From Polaromonas sp. (lineage in GTDB: Bacteria > Pseudomonadota > Gammaproteobacteria > Burkholderiales > Burkholderiaceae_C): a stretch of 64,000 nucleotides of DNA. The notes under the pieces were generated by a model that worked only from the letters and a program-made list of their open reading frames with translations, made no database searches and was not told where the DNA came from. Of this stretch, positions 17,540 to 25,022 are shown one piece after another; position 1 is the first letter of the stretch; the number at the start of each line of letters is the position of its first letter. The translations under genes were made by a program, and so were the position numbers. The stretch lies in NCBI RefSeq assembly GCF_010365105.1, contig NZ_JAAFGZ010000007.1, positions 182,496 through 246,495 of the forward strand, given 5' to 3'.

Positions 17540-19603
17540 ATGCGTGACATCACCTTGCCGCTGGATGATCGCCGCCAAGCCGGAAGGTTGCTGGCGGACA
17601 AGCTGGCCCGCTATGCCGGCCAGGATAATCTGCTGGTGCTCGGCCTGCCGCGCGGCGGCGTTCCGGTGGCGTTTGAAGTGGCGCGTGCGCTGCAGGCGCC
17701 GCTGGACATCTTCGTGGTGCGCAAGCTGGGCCTTCCCGGGCACGAGGAATACGCCATGGGCGCGATTGCCAGCGGAGGGGTGCGCGTCATGACGCCCCTG
17801 CCCGGCCTGAATGTCGCGCCCTCAAAAATCGCCGAGGTCGTGGCCCGCGAGCAGGATGAACTGGTGCGGCGCGAGCAGCTCTACCGGGGCCAGCGCCCGC
17901 CGCTCAGCCTCGAAGGACGCACGGTGATCGTGGTCGATGACGGGCTGGCCACCGGCGCCAGCATGCGCGCGGCTGTGCTGGCCATCCGGCAGCAGCATCC
18001 GGCCCGGCTGGTGATGGCGGTTCCGGTGGGCGCGCAGGACAGTTGCGAGGCGCTGCGCAACGATGCCGACGAGGTGGTCTGCGCCGCCATGCCTTCTCCG
18101 TTTCGCGCCGTCGGCCTCTGGTACAAGTCGTTTGGGCAGACCAGCGACGAAGAAGTCATTGCCCTGCTCGATGAAGCCCGCCGCTGGCATGAAGAGGCGC
18201 TGAAGGCCAACCGGATGCGGGAAAAATCATGGCAGCCAAACCCCTCCCCCGAGCCGCAGACTGGGTTTTCTCTAGCGCCCAACGCGCTGCTTCACAGCCT
18301 GCAGCAGCACCTGCAGCCGCTGAACGGCCATGACAACGACTACGACGCGCTGCTCGAACTGATCGGCCCGGCGCGCTTTGCCCTGCTGGGCGAGGCCTCG
18401 CATGGCACGCAGGAGTTCTACCGCGAGCGCGCCGCCATCACGCGCCGGCTGATCACCGAAAAAGGCTTTACGGCGATTGCGGTCGAAGCCGACTGGCCTG
18501 ACGCCTGGCGCGTGAACCGCTATGTTCGCGGCCTGGGCAACGACGCTGATGCGGCATCGGCGCTATCGGGCTTCAAGCGCTTTCCGTCGTGGATGTGGCG
18601 CAATACCGAGGTGCGCGATTTTGTCGAATGGCTGCGCGACTACAACACGGGCCGCAGCCCGGACACCCAGGCCGGGTTTTACGGCATCGACCTGTACAGC
18701 CTGTTTTCCTCGATACACGAGGTGCTGGCCTACCTGGACCGGGTGGATCCCGAGGCCGCGCGGCGCGCCCGCGAGCGCTACAGCTGCTTTGACCATGCCG
18801 GCGAAGACAGCAACGCCTATGGCTACAGCGCCAGCTTCGGGATGGCGCCGAGCTGCGAGGAGGCGGTGGTGCTCCAGCTGCGGGAAATGACGCGGCGCGC
18901 GGCCGAACTGCCGCACACGCCCGGGTTGGAGCGCGACGAGGCCTTCCATGCCCAGCAAAACGTCCGCCTGGTGCAAAACGCGGAAGAGTACTACCGCACC
19001 ATGTTCCGCGCACGGGTATCGTCCTGGAACCTGCGCGACAGCCATATGGTCGAGACGCTGCAGGCGCTGGACCGGCACCTGGGCGCCGGTGGTACGCCGC
19101 CGCGCATCGCCGTGTGGGCGCACAACTCGCACCTGGGCGATGCGGCGGCCACCGAGATGAGCGACCGGGGCGAATGGAACGTCGGCCAGCTGATGCACGA
19201 CCACTATGGCAGCGACGCCGTTCGCGTCGGTTTCAGCACCCACCATGGCTGGGTGACGGCCGCATCGGACTGGGACAAGCCGCCGCAGCGCAAGCGGGTG
19301 CGCGATGGCCTGCACGGCAGCTGGGAAGACGTGTTCCACCAGACCGGCACGAAGCGTTTTTTACTCGCCCTGCGGGACCATGCCGCGCTGCGCCAGCTGG
19401 CCGAGCCGCTGCGGCTGCAGCGCGCGATCGGCGTCATCTACCGGCCCGAAACCGAGCGCCAGAGCCACTATTTCCACACCCGCCTGGCCGGCCAGTTCGA
19501 TGCCATGATCCACATCGACGAAACCAGCGCACTGGAGCCGCTGGACAAGGGGCCGGTCTGGAGCACCAGCGAAGCGCCCGAAACCTTTCCGTCGGGCATC
19601 TAG
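17540..19603 (+). CDS. Phosphoribosyltransferase / erythromycin-esterase-like fusion protein
   Basis: A 687-residue two-domain protein. Residues 1-225 are a type I phosphoribosyltransferase: LGLPRGGVPVA, VRKLGLPGHEE and the PRPP loop VIVVDDGLATGAS (about 129-141). A Pro/Gln-rich linker (about 230-245) follows. Residues 250-687 are an erythromycin-esterase (EreA/B) family domain with GEASHGT (284-290), EADWPD (316-321) and AHNSHLGD, the conserved His/Glu hydrolytic core. A strong AAGGAGG overlaps the preceding gene's stop. As I recall, M. tuberculosis Rv2030c in the dormancy regulon has the same fusion. The domain name does not prove macrolide resistance; the natural substrate is unknown. Confidence 0.88.
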   Translation: MRDITLPLDDRRQAGRLLADKLARYAGQDNLLVLGLPRGGVPVAFEVARALQAPLDIFVVRKLGLPGHEEYAMGAIASGGVRVMTPLPGLNVAPSKIAEVVAREQDELVRREQLYRGQRPPLSLEGRTVIVVDDGLATGASMRAAVLAIRQQHPARLVMAVPVGAQDSCEALRNDADEVVCAAMPSPFRAVGLWYKSFGQTSDEEVIALLDEARRWHEEALKANRMREKSWQPNPSPEPQTGFSLAPNALLHSLQQHLQPLNGHDNDYDALLELIGPARFALLGEASHGTQEFYRERAAITRRLITEKGFTAIAVEADWPDAWRVNRYVRGLGNDADAASALSGFKRFPSWMWRNTEVRDFVEWLRDYNTGRSPDTQAGFYGIDLYSLFSSIHEVLAYLDRVDPEAARRARERYSCFDHAGEDSNAYGYSASFGMAPSCEEAVVLQLREMTRRAAELPHTPGLERDEAFHAQQNVRLVQNAEEYYRTMFRARVSSWNLRDSHMVETLQALDRHLGAGGTPPRIAVWAHNSHLGDAAATEMSDRGEWNVGQLMHDHYGSDAVRVGFSTHHGWVTAASDWDKPPQRKRVRDGLHGSWEDVFHQTGTKRFLLALRDHAALRQLAEPLRLQRAIGVIYRPETERQSHYFHTRLAGQFDAMIHIDETSALEPLDKGPVWSTSEAPETFPSGI

Positions 19604-19619
19604 CCAGGCCGCAAGCCGT

Positions 19620-21035
19620 TCAGGCGCCGCTCGGCGCCGCTTGCCCGAAGTGCCGCAAAACGCCCTGCCCGGCTGCGCGTCCGGTGGCGAAACAGGCCGT
19701 CAGCAGGTAGCCGCCGGTGGGCGCTTCCCAGTCGAGCATTTCGCCAGCGCAAAACACCGGCGGCCTAAGGTCGGCGGGCACGGTGATTTGCAGGTTCGCA
19801 TCCAGCCCCTCGAACCGGACACCGCCGGCGCTGCTGATGGCTTCGTCGATAGGCCGAACCGCCACCAGCCGCAACGGCAGCGCCTTGATGCCAGCGGCCA
19901 GCTTCACCGGGTCGGCCATCGCCTCCTTGCCCAGCAGCTCATAAAGCATGCCGGCCTTGATGCCGTCCAGACTCAAGCGGCTCTTGAGGTGGCTCGACAG
20001 CGAGCGCGAGCCGCGCGGATGGCGCACTTCGACCAGCACCTGCTCGGGCGTCTTGTCGGGCAGCAGGTCGAGTAGCAGTGTCGCGCTGCCCTGGGCCTCG
20101 ATCTCATCCCTCAGCAGGCTGGACGCGGCATACACCAGGCTGCCTTCGACGCCGGTGGCGGTGGCGACGAATTCGCCCTTGCGGCTGAAGGTGCGGCCTT
20201 GCGAATCGGTGAAGCGGATCGCCACCGACTTGAAGGGCTGGCCGGCAAAGCGGCTGGCAAAGTGTTCGCTCCAGCCCGGCTGCGGCTGCGGCGCCTGGCC
20301 AACCAGTTCGCGCAAGAAATCGCGCCGGGTTTCGCCCTGACCGGCGGCGTCCAGCGCCGGCCGGGCCGCCACGTCAAAGCCACAGTTCGACGGCTGCAGC
20401 GGCGCCACCGCCACGCCGCGCTCGGCCAGCCAGGGCACCCAGGCGCCGTCGGAACCCAGGCGTTTCCAGCTGCCGCCACCCAGCGCCAGCACCACGGCAT
20501 CGGCTTCGGCCAGCAGCTCGCCGGCGGGCGTTGAAAATTTCAGTGCCCCATCCTCGGCCCAGCCCAGCCAGCGATGCCGCATGGAAAATCCCACCCCCGA
20601 CTGGCGCAGGCGGTGCAGCCAGGCGCGCAGCAGCGGCGCGGCCTTCATGTCCTTGGGAAACACCAGCCCCGAACTGCCGACAAAGGTTTCAATGCCCAGC
20701 GCTTCGGCCCAGGCGCGCACCTCGGCCGGTCCGAAAGCGTCCATCAGCGCCTGCAGCGGCCCGCTGTGCTCGCCGTAGCGCTTGAGGAAAATCTCCGCTG
20801 GCTCGGAATGCGTCAGGTTCAGCCCGCCCTTGCCGGCCAGCAGGAACTTGCGGCCGACCGAAGGCATGGCGTCATAGACCTGCACGCAAACCGCGGGGCC
20901 GGCGCTGGCCAGCGCTTCGGCGGCCATCAGGCCGGCGGCGCCGCCACCAATGACGGCAACGCGCAGCGGCCGGGCCGGGTCGAGGATGGGAGTGGCAAAA
21001 GAGTCGATGTTGTTCAAAGGAAAATCCGTACGCAC
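19620..21035 (-). CDS. HI0933/BaiN-type FAD-dependent oxidoreductase
   Basis: A 471-residue flavoprotein. The N terminus has the dinucleotide-binding VAVIGGGAAGLMAAEALA (about residues 26-43) and the family hallmark GRKFLLAGKGGLNLTHSE; VLALGGGSWKRLGSDGAW and the C-terminal AGEMLDWEAPTGGYLLT are also typical. This is the HI0933-like family, probably the TIGR03862 branch; substrates are unknown. The start is GTG at 21035. It converges on the fusion gene with 16 bp between the stops, leaving no room for a usual terminator. Confidence 0.85.
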   Translation of the reverse strand: MRTDFPLNNIDSFATPILDPARPLRVAVIGGGAAGLMAAEALASAGPAVCVQVYDAMPSVGRKFLLAGKGGLNLTHSEPAEIFLKRYGEHSGPLQALMDAFGPAEVRAWAEALGIETFVGSSGLVFPKDMKAAPLLRAWLHRLRQSGVGFSMRHRWLGWAEDGALKFSTPAGELLAEADAVVLALGGGSWKRLGSDGAWVPWLAERGVAVAPLQPSNCGFDVAARPALDAAGQGETRRDFLRELVGQAPQPQPGWSEHFASRFAGQPFKSVAIRFTDSQGRTFSRKGEFVATATGVEGSLVYAASSLLRDEIEAQGSATLLLDLLPDKTPEQVLVEVRHPRGSRSLSSHLKSRLSLDGIKAGMLYELLGKEAMADPVKLAAGIKALPLRLVAVRPIDEAISSAGGVRFEGLDANLQITVPADLRPPVFCAGEMLDWEAPTGGYLLTACFATGRAAGQGVLRHFGQAAPSGA

Positions 21036-21475
21036 GAAGGTGCTGGCTTGAGGTAAAAAATGATGACGACCCCGGGCAAACTGCCCGGCGCTCCGCGCAT
21101 GCTATTTTTTCAATAGCTGAAAGCGAACGCCGGTATTGCGCAGGATGCTTGAAAGGCTTGCATTTTGCACTTTCTCGCAAGGCAGGGGTTTGGGGGTGAA
21201 TTCATGGGGACTGGCGGGCGATGGGTGATCGTCACCTGGAGCAGTGCCTTCAAGCCGCAGGCGTCCTGTATCGCCGAATGCCTGGCTGCCACCGTAGCCC
21301 TGTTCGGGCGGGTGGCAATGACGACCGAATCAAAGTCTTTGAGCGTTCAGGCATGGATAGATTGGTAGAAGGTTTGCGCATCGCCGCAATGCAAGGGGAT
21401 TGAACGCATTCAAACTTGCGCTTGAAGAACCGTTTCTGGCAACGGGCAACGGACAACGGCTAATCATCGTCTCCT
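21036..21475. other. Intergenic region of 440 bp without a credible gene
   Basis: It holds one dispersed-repeat copy (21100-21167) and a stretch from about 21168 to 21470 in which I see no convincing frame, RNA or terminator. Short open frames exist but have no start signals or recognisable motifs. It may be the leader of the leftward flavoprotein gene plus decayed sequence downstream of the AddA-like gene. Confidence 0.6.
21100..21167 (+). repeat. Comamonadaceae-type dispersed repeat, copy 2
   Basis: It begins TGCTATTTTTTCAATAGCTG, where TGCTAT...ATAGC is the inverted head of the family, continues with GCG...TTGCGCAGGATGC arms and ends in an AAGGCTTGCATTTTGC tail. Confidence 0.8.
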
Positions 21476-24400
21476 TCAACCCAGTTCCACCACCGTGCCC
21501 AGCCCCGTCAGAAAGGCCGATTTCACCGGGGCACCCGGATAGATTCGCTGCACGGCGGCACGGTAAACCCTCATTTTCACGATCAGCTCGGGCTGCAGTT
21601 CCGGCGCCGGGGCCGACTTGTAGTCGAGCACCCACCAGTGGCCTTCATGGCCCGCGTCCTTGCGCCGCACCAGGCGGTCGAGACGCAAGGCCTGGCCCTG
21701 GAACACCAGGTCCACTTCATTGCCCTGCCAGGCCAGAACGTCTTCCCGCCAGGCCCAGGCCCCATCGCCCTGGATGATGCGCTGGGCCAGTACAGACGCT
21801 TCGGTCGCCTGCGCCGGACTGAGCCGGAACTCGCGTGCCACCGCGCCGACATGCTCGGCCGACGACGGACCTCCCCATTCGAGCAGGCGGTGCATGGCCT
21901 TGCCGATGCGGGCATTGGCCGGGTCTTCGTCCGCCGGTGTTTCGGGCAGCGACTTTGGCGACGGGGTGTCAGGCAGGGCCGCCAGCTCGGCCAGATAAAA
22001 CACGCCGGGCGCGTCCTGGCTGGCGGAATCGACGGCAGGGCCTGGCGCTGCCAGCGGGGGCAGCAGGCCCTGCAGGCGCTGCCACCAGCTGTCGGTGGTC
22101 GTGCGGTGCGGCTCGATCGACGAGATGACCAGCGTATGCCGGGCGCGCGTCATGGCGACATACAGGGCATTGAGTTCCTCGCGCTTGCGGGCCGCCTGCT
22201 CGACGGCCAAGGCTTCCTGTGCGCAGGCCGGCGGCTTGCCTTCGCTGACCAGGAACACCAGCTTGCGCGGCTCGGTGGCTTCGCCGGGCCAGTCGATCAG
22301 CACGCCCATGCTGTCGGCATTGCGCTCTACCGTGTCGGTGTCCAGCAACAGCACCGCTTCGGCTTCCAGGCCCTTGGCGCCGTGGATCGTCAGCAGCCGG
22401 ACCGCTGCGTCGCTGGCAGCCACCGGCGCCAGCAGGCCACCGGCCTTGAGGGCGCGTACCAGGCCGTAGGGCGTGGCATAGCGGCCGCCATCGCGCCCCA
22501 GCGCCACGCCAAGCAGCGCGCGCAGGTTGGCGAGAACCGACAGGCGCCGGGCTGCGGGCGCTGCGGCTGCAAAGCGCGCCAGCACATCGCCATCATCGTA
22601 GATGCCTTGCAGCGCGTCGTGCGGCGGCAGGCTGTCCAGCCAGCCCTTCCATCGGGCCAATATGGCCGACAGCCCTTGCAGCTCCGGCGCCAGCAGCTCT
22701 GTTTTTTGTAACAGATCGTGCCACGGCAGCTTGTGCTCGCGTTGCAGCAGCGCGATCTGCACCAGACTGGCGTCCAGCAGGCCAAACAGCGGCGAGCGCA
22801 AGGCGCGCGCCAGCGACAGATCGTTTTGCGGCGACACCAGCGCGTCAAGCAGCGCCACCAGGTCCAGCACTTCGCAGCAGTCGATCAGGTCTGTTTTCTC
22901 GCCGATCTGCGCCGGAATGTGCAGGGAGCGCAAGGCTTCCTGCACCGGCAGCAGCCCGGCCCGCTTGCGCGACAGCACCATCACATCCGAAGGCGCCAGG
23001 CCGCTGGCAATCTGCCCTGAAATCCAGGCCGCGGCCTGGCGCGCCTCCAGCGTTCGCAGCGTTTCCTCCGGCAATTCGCGCGGTGTCATCAAACTGTCGC
23101 GCCAGCCGTCCCCGGGCGGCGTGTCCGCATCGGCATTCGCCCCCAGACGGGGAATCGCCGGCAGGCAGCCGGTGGCGCCGGCCTTGACCGAATCGGTGCT
23201 GTGGTCGCGAAAACCGTCGTAGCCATCGACCGTACGCGCATGGCCCATGACGGCATTCACCGTCTCGATGACGGCCAGCGCATTGCGCCGGGTGTGGTCG
23301 CAACTGAGCAAGTCACCGCCCAGCCCCTCCACCACAAAAGCCTGCGCGGCACGAAACACCTGCGGCTCGGCGCGGCGAAAGCGGTAGATGCTCTGCTTGG
23401 GGTCGCCGACCAGGAACACGCTGGGCGCCGCACCCGCGCCGCCGTAACCGCTCAGCCAGCTTGAGAGCGCCTGCCACTGCAGCGGGTTGGTGTCCTGGAA
23501 CTCGTCGATCATCAGGTGCTTGATGCGCGCGTCCAGCCGTTCCTGCACCCAGCCGGCCAGTACCGGATCACCCAGCATGACCAGCGCAGCACGCTCGACA
23601 TCGTTCATGTCCACCCAGCCCTGCTCGCGCTTGAGCTGGTTGTATTGCGCAATCAACAAGCGGCTGAGCCGGGCCATGCGCTGCTGGTGCAACCAGGCTT
23701 CTTGCTGCTGGCAGGCTGCCTGCACCCGCATCACAAGGTCCTGCGCCTGGCGCACGGTGTCGATGCCATTGATCTTTTCCCCGAACTTGCGCGGCGTTCC
23801 CTTCTCGGTCAGCAGCGCGCCCAGGATGCCCGGCAGGTCCTGGCAGCTCAAGGCGTGCTCCAGTTCGACGCCCTTGGCAGAAAACGACGGCGCGCTGGCG
23901 CGGCCCAGCGCCGTGGCGGCCTGGACCAGCAAGGCGTGGCCTGGCCCGGCTGGCCCCAGGCAGTCCTGCGGCGCGGCCAGTTCTGCAAACTCCGGAAACT
24001 GCACGGCAAACGGCTGGACCGACGCATCGACCACGCCTTTTTCATCGGCCAGCACAAACTCGGTCCGCTTGTCCAGCGCGGTGTGCAGCGCCTTGTGGGC
24101 CTGGAAGCGGCCGTGGGCCAGCACCAGCGCCTCGAAGTCAGCCTGCAGCGCCGGTTCGCCGGCAAGCGCGGCATAAAAGCGGCGCCACACCAGCGCACGT
24201 GCCGGTGCATCGTCTTCCAGCAACTGGTAGTTCACCGGCATGCTCAAGCGGTGCAGCACTGCCACCGGCGCGCTGCGCAGCAAGGCGGCAAACCAGCCGT
24301 GAAAGGTGCGTATCTGCACCGAGCGGCCGTTGGCCAGCATCGACCGGTAAAGATTTGACAGTTGCCGGCGCATGTTGACATTGGACTGCAGGGATTTTTG

Positions 24401-24748
24401 GCTGGAAACGCCGCGCATGACCAGTTCCTGGCGCAGGGTTTCGTCGTCGGCATGGGTGAACTTTTGCAGCCATTCGTCCAGCCGCTCGCGCATTTCACCA
24501 GCGGCCTTTTTGGTGAAGGTGATGGCCAGGATTTCATGCGGCCGCACCGCCTCGCGCGGTGTACCGTCGGCGTGGTCCGGGGCGTTCGCACCATCGAGCA
24601 GCGCCCGAACGATGCGCGAGACCAGCATCCAGGTCTTGCCCGCACCGGCGCAGGCCTCAACCGCCACACTGCGGCGCGGATCGCAGGCGATGGCATAAAA
24701 GGCATCGGCAGAAACGGGCTGGCCGTTGCATTCGTAAGCGGCAGTCAT
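21476..24748 (-). CDS. AddA-like UvrD-family helicase with C-terminal nuclease
   Basis: A 1090-residue SF1A helicase-nuclease. Walker A is EACAGAGKTWML, motif Ia ILAITFTKKAAGEM, Walker B MIDEFQDTNPLQW, motif III FLVGDPKQSIYRFR, with late motifs TIHGAKGLEAEAVLL and YVAMTRARH. The last 150 residues carry a RecB/AddA-type PD-(D/E)XK nuclease ending in WWVLDYKSAP. With the AddB-like gene upstream it should process double-strand breaks for RecA. The ATG at 24748 has AAGAGAG about 10 bases before it; an ATG 10 codons earlier is less likely. The two genes are 274 bp apart, separated by GC-rich repeats. Confidence 0.88.
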   Translation of the reverse strand: MTAAYECNGQPVSADAFYAIACDPRRSVAVEACAGAGKTWMLVSRIVRALLDGANAPDHADGTPREAVRPHEILAITFTKKAAGEMRERLDEWLQKFTHADDETLRQELVMRGVSSQKSLQSNVNMRRQLSNLYRSMLANGRSVQIRTFHGWFAALLRSAPVAVLHRLSMPVNYQLLEDDAPARALVWRRFYAALAGEPALQADFEALVLAHGRFQAHKALHTALDKRTEFVLADEKGVVDASVQPFAVQFPEFAELAAPQDCLGPAGPGHALLVQAATALGRASAPSFSAKGVELEHALSCQDLPGILGALLTEKGTPRKFGEKINGIDTVRQAQDLVMRVQAACQQQEAWLHQQRMARLSRLLIAQYNQLKREQGWVDMNDVERAALVMLGDPVLAGWVQERLDARIKHLMIDEFQDTNPLQWQALSSWLSGYGGAGAAPSVFLVGDPKQSIYRFRRAEPQVFRAAQAFVVEGLGGDLLSCDHTRRNALAVIETVNAVMGHARTVDGYDGFRDHSTDSVKAGATGCLPAIPRLGANADADTPPGDGWRDSLMTPRELPEETLRTLEARQAAAWISGQIASGLAPSDVMVLSRKRAGLLPVQEALRSLHIPAQIGEKTDLIDCCEVLDLVALLDALVSPQNDLSLARALRSPLFGLLDASLVQIALLQREHKLPWHDLLQKTELLAPELQGLSAILARWKGWLDSLPPHDALQGIYDDGDVLARFAAAAPAARRLSVLANLRALLGVALGRDGGRYATPYGLVRALKAGGLLAPVAASDAAVRLLTIHGAKGLEAEAVLLLDTDTVERNADSMGVLIDWPGEATEPRKLVFLVSEGKPPACAQEALAVEQAARKREELNALYVAMTRARHTLVISSIEPHRTTTDSWWQRLQGLLPPLAAPGPAVDSASQDAPGVFYLAELAALPDTPSPKSLPETPADEDPANARIGKAMHRLLEWGGPSSAEHVGAVAREFRLSPAQATEASVLAQRIIQGDGAWAWREDVLAWQGNEVDLVFQGQALRLDRLVRRKDAGHEGHWWVLDYKSAPAPELQPELIVKMRVYRAAVQRIYPGAPVKSAFLTGLGTVVELG

Positions 24749-24874
24749 GAAAAGTCTCTCTTGGTCATTGGAAAGCATGCGTCAAACAGAAAAACAAAGC
24801 GCGGGTTACAAAGCGCGGGGCACATAGCAGCCAAACCACCCGAACCAGCCGGGGCCGCGGAACCGGCTCAGCCG

Positions 24875-24937
24875 GGCCGCAGGCGCAGCGCCCCCTCGGG
24901 GGGCAGCGCAGTACGCGAAGCGACAAGCGTGGGGGCA
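24875..24937. repeat. GC-rich intergenic repeat, first of two
   Basis: GGCCGCAGGCGCAGCG, then the palindromic CCCCCTCGGGGGGCAGCG, then CGAAGCGACAAGCGTGGGGGC. The same order of blocks recurs 84 bp on. I recall this element as common between genes in Comamonadaceae. Confidence 0.85.
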
Positions 24938-24958
24938 TCTACGCCCTTGGCTTTGCCA

Positions 24959-25021
24959 GGCCGCAGGCGGGGCGGCACCCTCGGGGGGCAGCGAACCACA
25001 TGCAGTGGGGAGCGTGGGGGC
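24959..25021. repeat. GC-rich intergenic repeat, second of two
   Basis: A diverged second copy in the same orientation: GGCCGCAGGCG, CCCTCGGGGGGCAGCGAACCAC, then GTGGGGAGCGTGGGGGC. It ends one to two bases from the stop codon of the AddB-like gene (25023), so it forms the immediate 3' flank of that gene and may fold in its mRNA. Confidence 0.85.
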
Positions 25022-25022
25022 C

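Noticed and set aside
17540..19603. Calling the fusion protein a macrolide resistance gene
   Set aside because: The erythromycin-esterase family is broad, most members are not resistance enzymes, and the phosphoribosyltransferase fusion points elsewhere.
21168..21470. Small frames in the gap after the flavoprotein gene as genes
   Set aside because: They lack ribosome sites and motifs, and competing frames overlap on both strands.
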